Source: Rhabditoides inermis
Taxonomy: Eukaryota; Nematoda; Chromadorea; Rhabditida; Rhabditidae
Direction: 5' to 3'
NCBI GenBank assembly: GCA_963966185.1
Contig: CAWZYM010000020.1
Location: 170,001 to 234,000, forward strand
DNA: 64,000 nucleotides
The notes beneath the pieces were generated by a model that was not told the origin of the DNA, searched no databases, and was given only the letters and a program-made list of their open reading frames with translations. Below, piece by piece: positions 50,919-61,513 of this stretch; position 1 is the first letter of the stretch, and each line of letters opens with the position of its first letter. The translations under genes were made by a program, and so were the position numbers.

Positions 50919-53858
50919 GCGTTCTTGAATGACGTTCATGTCACTGACAGGACGAGAGCGGTGAGGCGGCGAAGAAGCATCTGTTGATGAACGGACAGCC
51001 GAACGACGGAGAGCCGTGCTGGAGGTTCCTCAGCAGACCGTGAGTGGGTGGCGGTTTCGAGAAATGAAAGAAATAAGATACTTTGTAAACGAATAATAGT
51101 AGGCGTCTTACACGGTTAAGAGAGTGCATTGTATGGTATACGTAACCCTGTTGTTGAGATTCTGGATGGTATTGGATGAGGTGCGACGCGCGCACGCTGC
51201 CAGGGAAAACATCAACTACAAGATCAAGTGAGTGGAGGAACTTGGGGTACTTGCAGATGATGCGTCTCCAAGACGACGATTCCTGTGCTACTAACACTAT
51301 TCACGAGGAGTGTAGTTGGGGCCACACCCTCGGATTCGTACCAAGTTGATAGGATACCTTAGTTAGGACCCTAGCCATCGAATTGTGGTGTCCAAATTTC
51401 CTAAACGAACTATACGTTTCCGGTACGAAAACGTACAGGGCTCGTTTTTTCGCGTTCCTCTCACCCTACGCGGCGGTCGAAGACCGAGCCTTTGTGGCCT
51501 AGTGGCGAAAGCGTCTGCCTGCCGAAATGACCCTCACGAGTTCGATTCCGCGCACATGCTTTTTGTTTTGCCAACTCATTTGGTTGATCGTCTCGCTGTT
51601 CAATCACTGGTTAGTGAAGAAAAGATTTGACGAAAGGCATGACCGACTCGATGGTTTCTCTTCAAGAAGGACGACTGTTGGTTGGCAAAACAAAAAGCAA
51701 GTGCGCGGAATCGAACTCGTGAGGGTCATTTCGGCAGGCAGACGCTTTCGCCACTAGGCCACAACGGCTCGGTCTTCGACCGCCGCGTAGGGTGAGAGGA
51801 ACGCGAAAAACTAGCCCTGTACGTTTTCGTACCGGAAACGTATAGTTCGTTTAGGAAATTCGGACACCACAATTCGATCGCTACGGTCCTAACTATTCTT
51901 CTTCTTTTCCCCGCGGCGTGCGGTCGGGTCCTCATTTTGCCCCGCCGCCGCCGAATGTTCGGTCATCGACAAGAATCCTTCCCGAGAAACCAGTGAGGCG
52001 GCGGGAAGTATCCTCATGTGGAAGCAGCTATGGCGCGAGGAGATACTAGTTGGCATAGAAGCAAAGGAAAACCCGGAGCTCAACACGTCAAGAATGGTAC
52101 TCTAATGGTCCAGGAATGATTATCGATCAAGTATCGTCTTCCACCACTAACCCCGTCAGCCTACCTGTCTTTCCCCGGCGTTAGCTTATTATGTATCTAG
52201 CATCTTAGGCACTACTGTATGCTTCATATCATGATGATTGTGTTGTCATATTCAGATATAACGATTCCGGATAAACGATTGATTGATTGAGGGTCCTAAC
52301 TAAGGTATCCTATCAATTTGGTACGAATCCGAGGGTGTGGCCCCTACTACACTCCTCGTCAGACTGGCGCTTGTGGTCCGTAGTTTAGATTTTAAATTTT
52401 TAAGAAAAAACCTTTTCAGTCGAATGCAGATCCCCTGATACACCGAAGGTGTTTATGGAGAGAGAGCGAGCTCATCACATTGTTTTGGTGGCAAATGAAA
52501 AAAAAATAGGATAAGAGAGCAGCGTGGGCTTTGTGGATGTCTGGATGTGTAATGTACACGCGTGTGTTCTGTGTTCCAGACGACCAGACGAGCCCTGACT
52601 CACTGACTCACTGTTTGCTCGGCAGTGTTGATCACTGGATGTTCAGTCGGAAAGAGACAGGGTTTCCAGACGCATGCGTTTAGTGGAGCAGTTTGTGAGT
52701 ACAGGTGACCCTGGATCTCTTATGAGTATTAGTTAGAAATATTAAAGTTTTTGTTCTTGCAATCCTGTCAGAACTGGACACCGAGGGCACAAATATTGTC
52801 GTATTAGGGACAATGTGCGACATCAATGCGAATGAACTATTGGATAAAGAACCCTTTTTCCTCACCCTCATTCCGAAGGGCACTGCACTAGAAGATTATA
52901 TGGATACTGTAGTGATCACAATGTGTGAACAACATGCGCCAAATGCCCAAATGCTACTGTTCGTTATGAGTGCAGCTGTATTTTAAAAGATATAATCTAG
53001 GTGTATAGCAGTAAGGTAGATGGAATTTCATCACGTATATGTTTTGTATTAGAAACGTACTGAATATCGTACTGATGTAACTAGACAGAGATGACCAACC
53101 ACGATCACCTCTAGTAGCACTCCGTGTGTGAAGAACATTATTGTCGACGAACAAATTCCAGTTACTCTAATAGTACATATTCGCAGACATTTAGAATCAC
53201 CGATCACATGCTGCACTTACAGTGCGCGGAATGTAGCCTCCTATTGACGGCAAAATATTTGAATTCTTGCGAAAAAGACTGTGGCGAGAAGAGAGGGCGC
53301 AGACAATGAGCGCGCGTGTCTCTCCATTTCCCATTGTCTCTCACAATAGTAGTCCGCGCGGCCACTGTACCAGATATGTGTGCATAAAAGAGGTTGTGTT
53401 CTAAGAGTGCGAACTCGCGGGGTGGCAGGTATATGCGTGACTTGAGTGTGAAAATGTGTTATGCGCCGATGTTGTTTCATGTGATTCATAGCGGCTGCTA
53501 AAATAGCTTGTATGTGGGAAACGTCCTCTGTGTAAATGGAAATATGGAGTTATGTTGTGTTGACGTGTTTCGATTGCAGCTATGCGCGGGTGCTGCACGC
53601 GTGGCGTATAGTGATGGAGACGGAGGGAAGGGGCTGCGAGGAGACGTACGACTGGGAGAGGGAGGAACAGGTGGGAGAGGGAGAGAGCGTACTGTAAGAT
53701 GTGATTGTTCCGAGGTACCTGTACCTGGCGCTACTGTAGTGATCGCGTGCACTCTCGATGGCCGTGAGTGAGCGGGCGAGGCGTTGCTTTCCCGTTGTCG
53801 CAGCCCAAATTTAGCACCGTGGCCAAGAAGTTGATTTGCGTAGCTGACGATTTTCAAG
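48687..53858 (+). CDS. Casein-kinase-1-like pseudokinase (3' end uncertain)
   Basis: Exons join in phase from MLVRGVRSVFESYEAA (48687-48818), then 48877-48945, to DDFQ at 53858. The order follows the CK1/TTBK fold: DKKGVTYLAW (glycine-loop position, glycines missing), VILRVG (beta-3, catalytic Lys replaced), TTEVTLLHQLERRHQHL, ARIAIDICEYPFQILYHIGE, and RILLDLNPSQFTF in place of HRDxKPSNF. Then come FFIHDLTDSM in place of DFG, MMNDADLLEAAWYMLVRMRI with GRLPWEG, and YARVLHAWRIVMETEG with YDWEREEQ. The catalytic Lys, the HRD Asp context and DFG are all lost, so an active kinase is unlikely. Nematodes have a large CK1 expansion. The last donor (phase 1) points to more exons. Introns hold two inverted repeats with tRNA-like sequences and a MITE. 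Confidence 0.68.
49977..50447. repeat. Inverted repeat whose arms carry tRNA-like pol III sequences
   Basis: Arms of about 190 bp (49977-50165 and 50257-50447), roughly 75-80% alike by eye, with a spacer of about 90 bp, in a pseudokinase intron. Each arm has an A-box-like TGGCGCAGTGGTAGAG (minus strand 50146-50131; plus strand 50275-50290) and a B-box-like GGTTCRATTCC (minus 50093-50083; plus 50328-50338), pointing outward. A proper cloverleaf does not close: the acceptor ends do not pair and the T stem is weak. Confidence 0.75.
50846..50915. repeat. (GGAG)n then (GA)n simple repeat
   Basis: GGAG tetramers (about ten) run into a GA dinucleotide tract in a pseudokinase intron. Confidence 0.9.
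51305..52359. mobile_element. Foldback element with tRNA-like arms, interrupted by a retroposon
   Basis: The left arm (51305 to about 51580) is mirrored by 51665-51894, continuing after an insertion at 52292-52359. Termini read CGAGGAGTGTAG/CTACACTCCTCG. Each arm contains an A-box-like TGGCCTAGTGGCG and a B-box-like GAGTTCGATTCC. Arm similarity is high (above 90% by eye over long stretches). Without the insertion the element is about 650 bp. No transposase is present. It lies in a 2.3-kb pseudokinase intron. The arms are not alignable to the inverted repeat at 49977, apart from the promoter-like boxes. Confidence 0.8.
51895..52291 (+). mobile_element. 5'-truncated retroposon, (GATT)n tail, nested in foldback element
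   Basis: A 397-bp insert flanked by GGTCCTAACT (51885-51894 and 52292-52301). An open frame runs through AAECSVIDKNPSRETSEAAG and MWKQLWREEILVGIEAKENP to a stop near 52105. About 190 bp of 3' UTR follow, ending CGATTCCGGATAAAC plus the GATT tail. This looks like the C-terminal end of a LINE ORF. The last roughly 80 bp match the insert at 19342-19423. Confidence 0.85.
53220..53367. mobile_element. TA-flanked MITE, copy B
   Basis: 148 bp, flanked by TA, starting CAGTGCGCGG and ending CGCGCGGCCACTG. Related over its length to copy A at 22543-22680 in tim-1. It lies in the pseudokinase intron that also holds the foldback element. Confidence 0.8.
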
Positions 53859-55309
53859 GTATTTGCTTACTTTTCACGACCGGTCAGCGGTCGTACATGA
53901 TATTTCATTTCCTACGGAATGCATGCGAGTACAGTACGAGAAAACAAATAACTGTAATATTTTTTTGAGTTGAGTTTGTCTTACCCTTTACCATTATCTT
54001 ATCATGGCTATTCAGCACAGTGATGGTATTTGTAATGATTCTAAGTTGATTTCACACTCAAATCACATAAGAGAATTAGATATTAGTATGATTTGATTAT
54101 AGTTGATTTCTTCAGTATTCGAGTCTCACGACAAGTCTATTTTTGGTCACAAAAAGTCGTGAAGGGGTTTCGAGTCTCTAACCTCTTATTCTCTTCCACT
54201 ATCTCTTGAGAGTGGACCGGATCTCCCAGTTCACCTCACAATTCACAATCTCATCTTCCTTTTTTGGTTACTGGAAATACCGCTTCTGAATTGTCAAACG
54301 CAAACAAATTCTGAACTTCTAAAACGGGAATACTCACTATGTAATTGTTGTCGTGATATGTGTAATATCTTGGTGTATGCTTAGTATGTGCAAGTTGAAA
54401 GAGTCACGTTATATACTATGTTATGAGAATGTGAAGATAACTGGGTGTGTAAATGAGAGAGAAAGGAAAAACACGAATATCATAGTATGCCATGTATAAG
54501 GTGGCTTACCAATGTCTCAATGCGGCTTACGATACATCAAATGTCGCTTTCAAAAGTCGAACCTTCGGTTATTTTTAGTTACACATGGCATATGCATATG
54601 CACTCTCTTTTCATTCATGGAATACCCAGTATCATGCACCATATACCAGTGTTGGTGTTTAGGCTGATTCGCATGTAACGTTTCTCTCTCTCCTTTCCTT
54701 TCACTTTCTTCCAAATATTTTCCGATTAGAGTGGAATACTGAGAATTTCTATGTCTTCGTATTCGCTTGATAATGCCACTCATATTAGCGCGACTTGAGC
54801 TCAGAGGCATCCATGTTCTAGAAACACGCTGAGATAATGCAGACTAGACATCGTCAACCGGTTACTCTTTCCGGTTACATCTCCGTCGCAGCTCAGTCGT
54901 CATGAATTCGTGATTTGTTACCCGACACTCGCTTCCGCTTGTATAAGTATGAAACTGAATAGTGTAGCATCGCGGAATGGCTGAGCAACCATGTCCTCTC
55001 TCTCGCTGTCTTGACCCTCACTCACCACACTGTGGAGGAGTAAAGGTGTGGTCAGTCTGTTCGAAACAGTCCCTTCACAACGCCTTCGAAACACGTTTGG
55101 TCGTGTGTTTCGAAGTCAGTATCAAAGGGAGTTTTGAAGAGACTGACCGCTACTAAAGAGGGCAGTCTGCTTCCGATGTATGTCCTGCTTGATTGCACAC
55201 CAGTTGTGTCCAGCTACGTGCCACCGAAGACACTAATGGATCTCGAGTGAGCTCATAATCGTCTCCAAAGTGCGTCAGCGGGCACAAACGGCTAGCATGC
55301 TTTCTTGTG

Positions 55310-55351
<42 letters not shown>

Positions 55352-55646
55352 TCTCTCCCGCTCGTCTGTCTGCTAGCGTGGAAAACACAGAGGGTGGGAG
55401 TGGGAGCGAAGGAAGTAAGATCATTATACTGTCGCATTTATCCTCCTTCCTCGTCTAGACTCCAGTTGGAGTTCTAATTGTGTACTGGCTTTCTGACTTC
55501 TGTATGTTTCCCTTACTTGTTGTACTAGTGATAAACAACACTTTAGTAACAAGTAGTGATTTGTGGCGGGGTCTGGGAATATAAAAGGGAAGGAGAGAGA
55601 GGGGGGAGGGAGGGAGAGAGAGAGAGAGAGACGTGGTGGGTTTCAG
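53859..55646. other. Intron or intergenic DNA, no exon recognised
   Basis: About 1.8 kb after the last clear pseudokinase exon. It holds a hairpin (55050-55148) and a (CT)n tract (55313-55347). Any exon linking the pseudokinase to the acidic exon at 55647 would have to be here. Confidence 0.4.
55050..55148. repeat. 99-nt imperfect hairpin
   Basis: The arms begin GGTCAGTCT and end AGACTGACC and pair over most of 46 nt (shared TTCGAAAC, CCCTT and CTTCGAAACAC blocks), with a tiny loop. No coding function. It could be a MITE fold or a small-RNA precursor. Confidence 0.75.
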
Positions 55647-55979
55647 TCGAGCGACGTGGGCGCTCGTGTGCTGGCGATGCGTCGTGTGCTGGACGAGGAG
55701 AGACAGCGGGTGGCCCTGGAAGGAACGGGGATGAGGGAGAGGGAGGAGAGCAGGCCGTGGACGATGGAGCTGCCAGCCGTGCGGAAGCAACTCCACATGG
55801 GGAGGGAGGAGGAGGAGGAGGAGCCGTTGGAGATGAAGTACGAAGAGGAGGAGGAGGAGAAACATGTGGAGGAGGAGTCGACAGAGGTGGACTACGAGGA
55901 GGAGCAGGAGCAGGAGCAGGAGCGGGAGGAGATGGTGACGTTTATAAAGACTGAGATCATGGCAGACGGCTATGAGTGA
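55647..55979 (+). CDS. Acidic C-terminal exon, possibly of the pseudokinase
   Basis: After a GGTTTCAG acceptor the frame reads SSDVGARVLAMRRVLDEERQ, then Glu-rich runs (EEEEEEPLEMKYEEEEEE), then MVTFIKTEIMADGYE and a stop at 55977-55979. GAG codons predominate, as in neighbouring genes, which favours this frame. A second frame, Gly-rich, is also open across the exon and is the one in phase with the pseudokinase donor at 53858. A missing exon or a different gene would resolve this. A GTGAGT donor overlaps the stop, so the exon could also splice onward. Confidence 0.4.
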   Translation, partial: SSDVGARVLAMRRVLDEERQRVALEGTGMREREESRPWTMELPAVRKQLHMGREEEEEEPLEMKYEEEEEEKHVEEESTEVDYEEEQEQEQEREEMVTFIKTEIMADGYE

Positions 55980-56855
55980 GTGGTTTTGAGGAAGTGAGCA
56001 CTTTCCATTTCTCCTCCACTATTGTATTTGTTTTGGTACACTTGCGCTACATTTTTAGACTTGTTTTGCTATATTGTTGTATATCTATTTCTGTTTTGTA
56101 TTTTGATCTTGCTGTATTTCTGGAATACCTACTTCTTTATTCACTTTGCCCTACATTTGTGTTACTCATGTTTTGTTGTTTACATTTGTTACGAATTGTT
56201 AATCCAAGTTGTGTATGGTTTCTTTGTATAATTTTCACGCTCTTGTTATCAGTCTCTTTTGTTTCTGTGTAGTCGATTGAATATACAATGTGCGTGAGAG
56301 AGGGGTTTGATGTTGTTGGGGTCGCGATGGTATCCTTCCCACACTCATTCGTGTGTTGTGTCAAAGACTAGAGAGAAGATTCATTTCCTGATAACTTGCT
56401 TCTTTCTTGATTTCATTGTCCTCTAGACCAATGTCGTTCATCATCTTTCCGGAGCTGTGTATCGCTATCCTCTTGTCATATCTCGTGTCGATGCGTCGAA
56501 AGATGAGAAGCGACTGGCGTTGTATTTGCATACAAATGTATCTCTCTGTGTTCATTCTTGGGCGCTCACACTGCTCATCCTCCTTCTCCTAGTCCTTCAC
56601 CTTCCTCTTCTCCATTTTGGCATGATTGTGGAAGAAAAAGGAGGGGCGCGCACTAATCGCATTCCACCCTCCCGTCGAACCCCTTTCCTCCTTTCAAAGT
56701 GACCATCAAAGCTCCTCGCCTTTTCGGGTGCGAGTCCATTGACGATCACTCTATTTCGGTCCTTCCCCCGTTGGCTCAACTTTGCACCCTACCTCTGACG
56801 TCGTCTTGCATTAGCCCCTCTTCCACTTCCTCGACCCTGTTGCGCACTCAGCCAG

Positions 56856-56895
<40 letters not shown>

Positions 56896-57397
56896 AACCT
56901 CCCTCCCTCTCTATCCGGAGATCCGTGCTGCGCGACGATGCGTGATGGGTGTGAGCAGGCATGCGCACATGGCAAAGGTCTCTCCTCTTTTTCCTCCCGC
57001 CTCTCGCTTTTTGTGTGCGATGTTTGGGCGTTCGATTGTCTCGGCTTGACTCTGCGATGAGTCTCGCCCCCACCTGCCCTCTCGTTCTTCTTTGGATGTG
57101 GCCGCTGCGAGCATAGATTTGCGTTTCATCCTTTGTCCCTAGAAGGTTCAGGATTCACGCCTCGCATAGTCTTATCTTTTGTTGGGCGAAAAATAGCAAC
57201 GGGGTGCAGTCTGTTCCGGACGTCCTGTTGTTTGTAGATGCATCCCTAATGGATATGCTCTATGTTCTTTGTTGTCCTGTCTATCGTGGCAATAAAGCAA
57301 ATTGTGACATTATGTGTTATCACAATAGCCTCACCACTGTCTCGCTATTCACTGAGCAGAAGTAAGTATTCATAGCCCTGCCTTTCTTTCACATTTT

Positions 57398-57435
<38 letters not shown>

Positions 57436-58265
57436 CCCCTCTCTTTCTAAAATATGGTGACACATTCCCCCACGTTTGTCTGGTTTGTTTTCCTTTCTCG
57501 TTTCTTTTCTCGCAATGTTTTGTGGTTTTGTTTCCAAAGTTCAAACAAATTAGCGACCGGAAATGGCTGTGTGGGTAGAAACTGCCAATATTCTCCGAAT
57601 CTCTTCGACGCGACAGGTTTTATAGCACGAAATTTCGTCAAGAAAAATGTAATCATGTTGATCCTACAGTATATATGAATCTGATGGACATCAAAATATC
57701 ATCGAATATTCACATCGGCAATTCATGAGAAAGTACCCCGCTAGAGTAGTGGTGTCGCTTTCGTTTTTTTCATGCATATTCCACTTTCGGTACTCGCGCA
57801 TTTTTTTGTCAAGTTGAAAACATTGACGAGCTCTGATCGTTGTCTAACTAATCTGATGCATCTCTCGAGTGTAATTGATCCCGATGATGTTGAATGAGAC
57901 ATCCTGCGAACTCGTTAGTATAACTTTCGGTGTTGGTGGCCTGCTAGCAACGAGTCATATTTCCACTGCTTTTCCACTGCTTTTCCACTGCTCCACTGCT
58001 CCACTGTCTACTCCTTCTCCTAGCTTCTCCTGCACCGTCTGCACCCTGTTCTTCTCCTGGTTCATTTCAATCCTCTGGTATGTGTAAAAAAAACCCTCAA
58101 GGCCAGTCTTCAATTTGTTCTCAAATTTTATATCAGCTTCTCTTCGTGTCTTTGCAATAAGTACGTAATGTTTACATAATGTTTCTCTTTCTTTCGTTTC
58201 ACCGTTTCACATTTTATCATATTAGATGATAGAATGATATAATACAAAACCAATGGGTCCAAACG

Positions 58266-58504
58266 GTCCGATCGATCGTTGAAGCCCGGATCTTCCGCCG
58301 CCAAGATCGAAACTTCCCCAGAAGCCGCAAGCAGGGGATGACATGCACCACCAATAGCACGTACACATCCTCGGGACTACCGACATCCGTGTTATTGGGA
58401 CTCGCAGTAGGCGTTGCATTACTGTATTTTACCGTAATCTTGCCGTAATTTACATAATTGTACTGTGCTATTTGATTCGAGATAAATATTCTGGTTCTGG
58501 TTCT
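58266..58504 (+). mobile_element. 5'-truncated retroposon with (GGTTCT)n tail
   Basis: A 239-bp insert flanked by an 11-bp repeat GGGTCCAAACG (58255-58265 and 58505-58515). It ends GAGATAAATATTCTGGTTCTGG. It matches the 3' part of the insert at 36787-37229 in the opposite orientation. Confidence 0.88.
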
Positions 58505-59040
58505 GGGTCCAAACGAGAATTATATTTCTTACATAACGTTGTTTCACCCTGTCAACGTCTCTCTCTTAAATGTTCCAATAGAAGACGCTTTGACTTATAA
58601 AAACATATGTAATTGTAACGGGTAATTTGATAACTGTCTATTTCTGCAATTGTGTGTTTTCTTTCTGCTTTCTGCGTATGGGGCATATATTAATGGCATT
58701 CGTTTAATCAACAAGAGACCAGTGTTATTACAAAACCTAACAAGATGTTCTCTCAATTGCTTATAAATTCGCCCACGTGGAATTGCACATATATATTTGA
58801 ACAGAAGACAGCGAGTGTTTTATGTTTCCGCTTCACTCTCCATTTATAGTGCCTGGTAATATGATGCTAACGCATCAAACATTACATTTTGCAATAATTT
58901 CCTCTCTCTCTCTCTCTCCGTCTGATTCCCTATTAATCTCACTTTCCCACACTTACTCACTTCCGTTTTCCTCTTTTGCACACTTCGTCGCTTTCGTTCT
59001 TGTCCTTGTCGCATTTCATTGAGATAACAAAGTGTTTCGA

Positions 59041-59060
59041 ACTTTCTCTCCCTCTCTTTC

Positions 59061-59091
<31 letters not shown>

Positions 59092-59137
59092 CCCTCTCCC
59101 TCTCCCTCTCCCTCTCTCTCCCTCTCTCTCTCTCCCT

Positions 59138-59190
<53 letters not shown>
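59041..59190. repeat. CT-rich microsatellite
   Basis: About 150 bp of (CT)n with CCT interruptions and a final pure CT run of about 40 bp. Confidence 0.95.
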
Positions 59191-59192
<2 letters not shown>

Positions 59193-59780
59193 AAATCCGA
59201 ACATCATACACCTGCTCGCTTACAAACACATCGACACATCGACACGTGTGTGTGTGTGTCACGTCATTTTTTCAACTCGCGCAGTTTTGGCGCAATGTTA
59301 TGTATGTATTACTATGTTCCCATGGTGGTAAAGGGAAAAAACACAGACTCCTCCGTGTCATTTTCCTGCCCTACTGTATCCCATACACTATTCCCAGATA
59401 TGTCTGTCAACCTTTGATTATACTTACTAACTAATCTCGAGCACGCGCTGAAGCCCATCTTTGTTGGAGTACATACTTATTGCGCGCGTATAGCACATAT
59501 TGAGTACACATGCATATCATCATGTGCACCACAAAGCAAAGTGCGTCATCGCCCATGGCCCGCACCGGGTGCGCGCCAGGCAACCGAAGACCAGGTGAGT
59601 TCTCTCCGAAGACGGTCGCTGCGTAATTCGAGACGTGAATAGAGTTGGCACTTCCGGTGCCTTCTTGAGTGGGGTTCTCCCTTTCTCTCTCCATCTGCAT
59701 TCCAGAAACGCACGTTCGTACTCTCTGAACCTATTTCGTCGCCGTTTGTATTGTTTTCGAACTGCTAATGTACTGGAAGT

Positions 59781-59832
59781 CATCGCGTTTGATGATGTGA
59801 TAACGTTTTTTTTTGATGATGTGATAACGTTT
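59781..59832. repeat. Short tandem duplication
   Basis: The sequence TTTGATGATGTGATAACGTT occurs twice in direct tandem with a T run between. Confidence 0.8.
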
Positions 59833-60245
59833 ACTGATATAAAACACTCTGGTATATATGTAGTCTACTCTTCCTCGCTGCAGTCTCGGAGTCTCGATAT
59901 GATCTACTTATTATAGATGTGTTGTGTATATGTATGTGTGGATCGGTTTTCGGTGTGTGCCGCTTATTCCCTCCTCTTTCCTGGCTGTTGTGGCAACTTC
60001 ACGCCAATCAACGCTCTTTCCTGAAGAGAGAGAGAGGTCCTTTTTCTCACATCAGTCGGTCAAGTCAAGTGCACTGTGTCTACGTTGTATCCTCCTCCCT
60101 TCCTCTTTTTCTCATTTCCTTCCTCTTTTCTGTACGTGGGAACGGTGATAGAATTCTACTTCATAAGACATTTTTCGATATACTTATTCAATACACACGT
60201 TTCTCTCGTTTCTGTAATATACTCTGAACCTTTTAGAAATGGTTT

Positions 60246-60346
60246 GAGAGAGAGAGAGAGAGAGAGAGGGAGGGAGGGAGAGAGATAGGGAGAGGGGGAG
60301 AGAGGGGGAGAGAGGGGGAGAGAGGGAGGGAGAGAGAGAGAGAGAG
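60246..60346. repeat. (GA)n / GGGGAGA repeat
   Basis: GA runs at both ends with a middle section of GGGGAGAGA units. Confidence 0.95.
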
Positions 60347-61484
60347 AATGCGCGCTCGCACGTCGCTTTCGTTGATCGGCGGCGCTTCATTAACTTCTTC
60401 TCCTCCTTTCACGATCTTCGAGAGATTGTTGCACTCGATTACTCGGCTGCAGATGGAGGCTGGGTATTTCTGTCACTTCTTCCTCCTCTCCCGGTAATGA
60501 TGTCATTCTGATTAGGAGAATAGGAGAATATCCATTCCCAGCTGCCAAATAGTTGTTCGTATCACATCACTTCCTACTCTGTTCATTGACACCTATGTAT
60601 GTATGATACCTAGATGGCTATTGGTCTCTGGTCTCTGGCACAGAGTGATGTCGAACTATGATCGAAGAGAGAGGAGAGAGGGGTGAGAGGAGATATAGAT
60701 TCACCATCGTTCGTCGTAGACATTAGCACCTGTGGATCACTGGTCAATCGCATAGTAGATCTAGATAGGGAGATAGGGAGCTCGCTCTTCCAGGATTCTT
60801 TGGCACATACTGGGGGAATCTGTGGATCTCATGTTCACAGTTCACAGCTGGTCAATCGTCAATCGCATAGTAGACAGCAAGAAGCGAGCTCGCTCTCTGA
60901 TCTGCCTGTCTGCCCTTAGATTAGCGGACTCACGCAGGTGGTGCTGCTCCTTCTCTTCTTTGTGCTGCTCCTTCTCCTTCTCCTTCTCTTGACACCATGT
61001 CGTGGTTTCAGGACTCTCTTTTCGGGAGAAGGGGAGTGTCAGACTCGCATCTCGCTCGCATTGCATGTATCCGCTGCTCCCCCGTATCTCCGGTCTGTGC
61101 ACGCACTCATTTCCCTCCTCATTCCCCTCCCACCTCTTCCCTCTTCCCCCTCTCTCCTCTCACCTCCACGCTTCCTCCTATGAGGCAATTCAATGTGGCA
61201 CACCCCGTAATATGTGGAATCGATGAGCTCTGATTTGTCCCGGGGATTTTACTTTGGTTTGTGCATAAGTTACTAGTCTGAACTTGCTGCTGGATTTTGT
61301 ACTGTGAAGTGTGCACTTTCAATTTTTCAGACTTTGTCTCTCTCTCTCTCTTCCCCTATCTCTCTCCTCCTCCTCATCTCTCCTACGGCTCAATCCCTCT
61401 CTTGAATCCAGCCCGTTCCAAGCTGCTTTAGGCCCATTTCCTCTCTTGCACACACATATGCGCATCGGAATTGCAGGAGGGAAG

Positions 61485-61513
61485 CGGTGTGTGTGTGTGT
61501 GTGTGTGTGTGTG
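61485..61513. repeat. (GT)n microsatellite
   Basis: Uninterrupted GT run of about 29 bp; the only long dinucleotide tract in the window that is not CT/GA. Confidence 0.95.
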
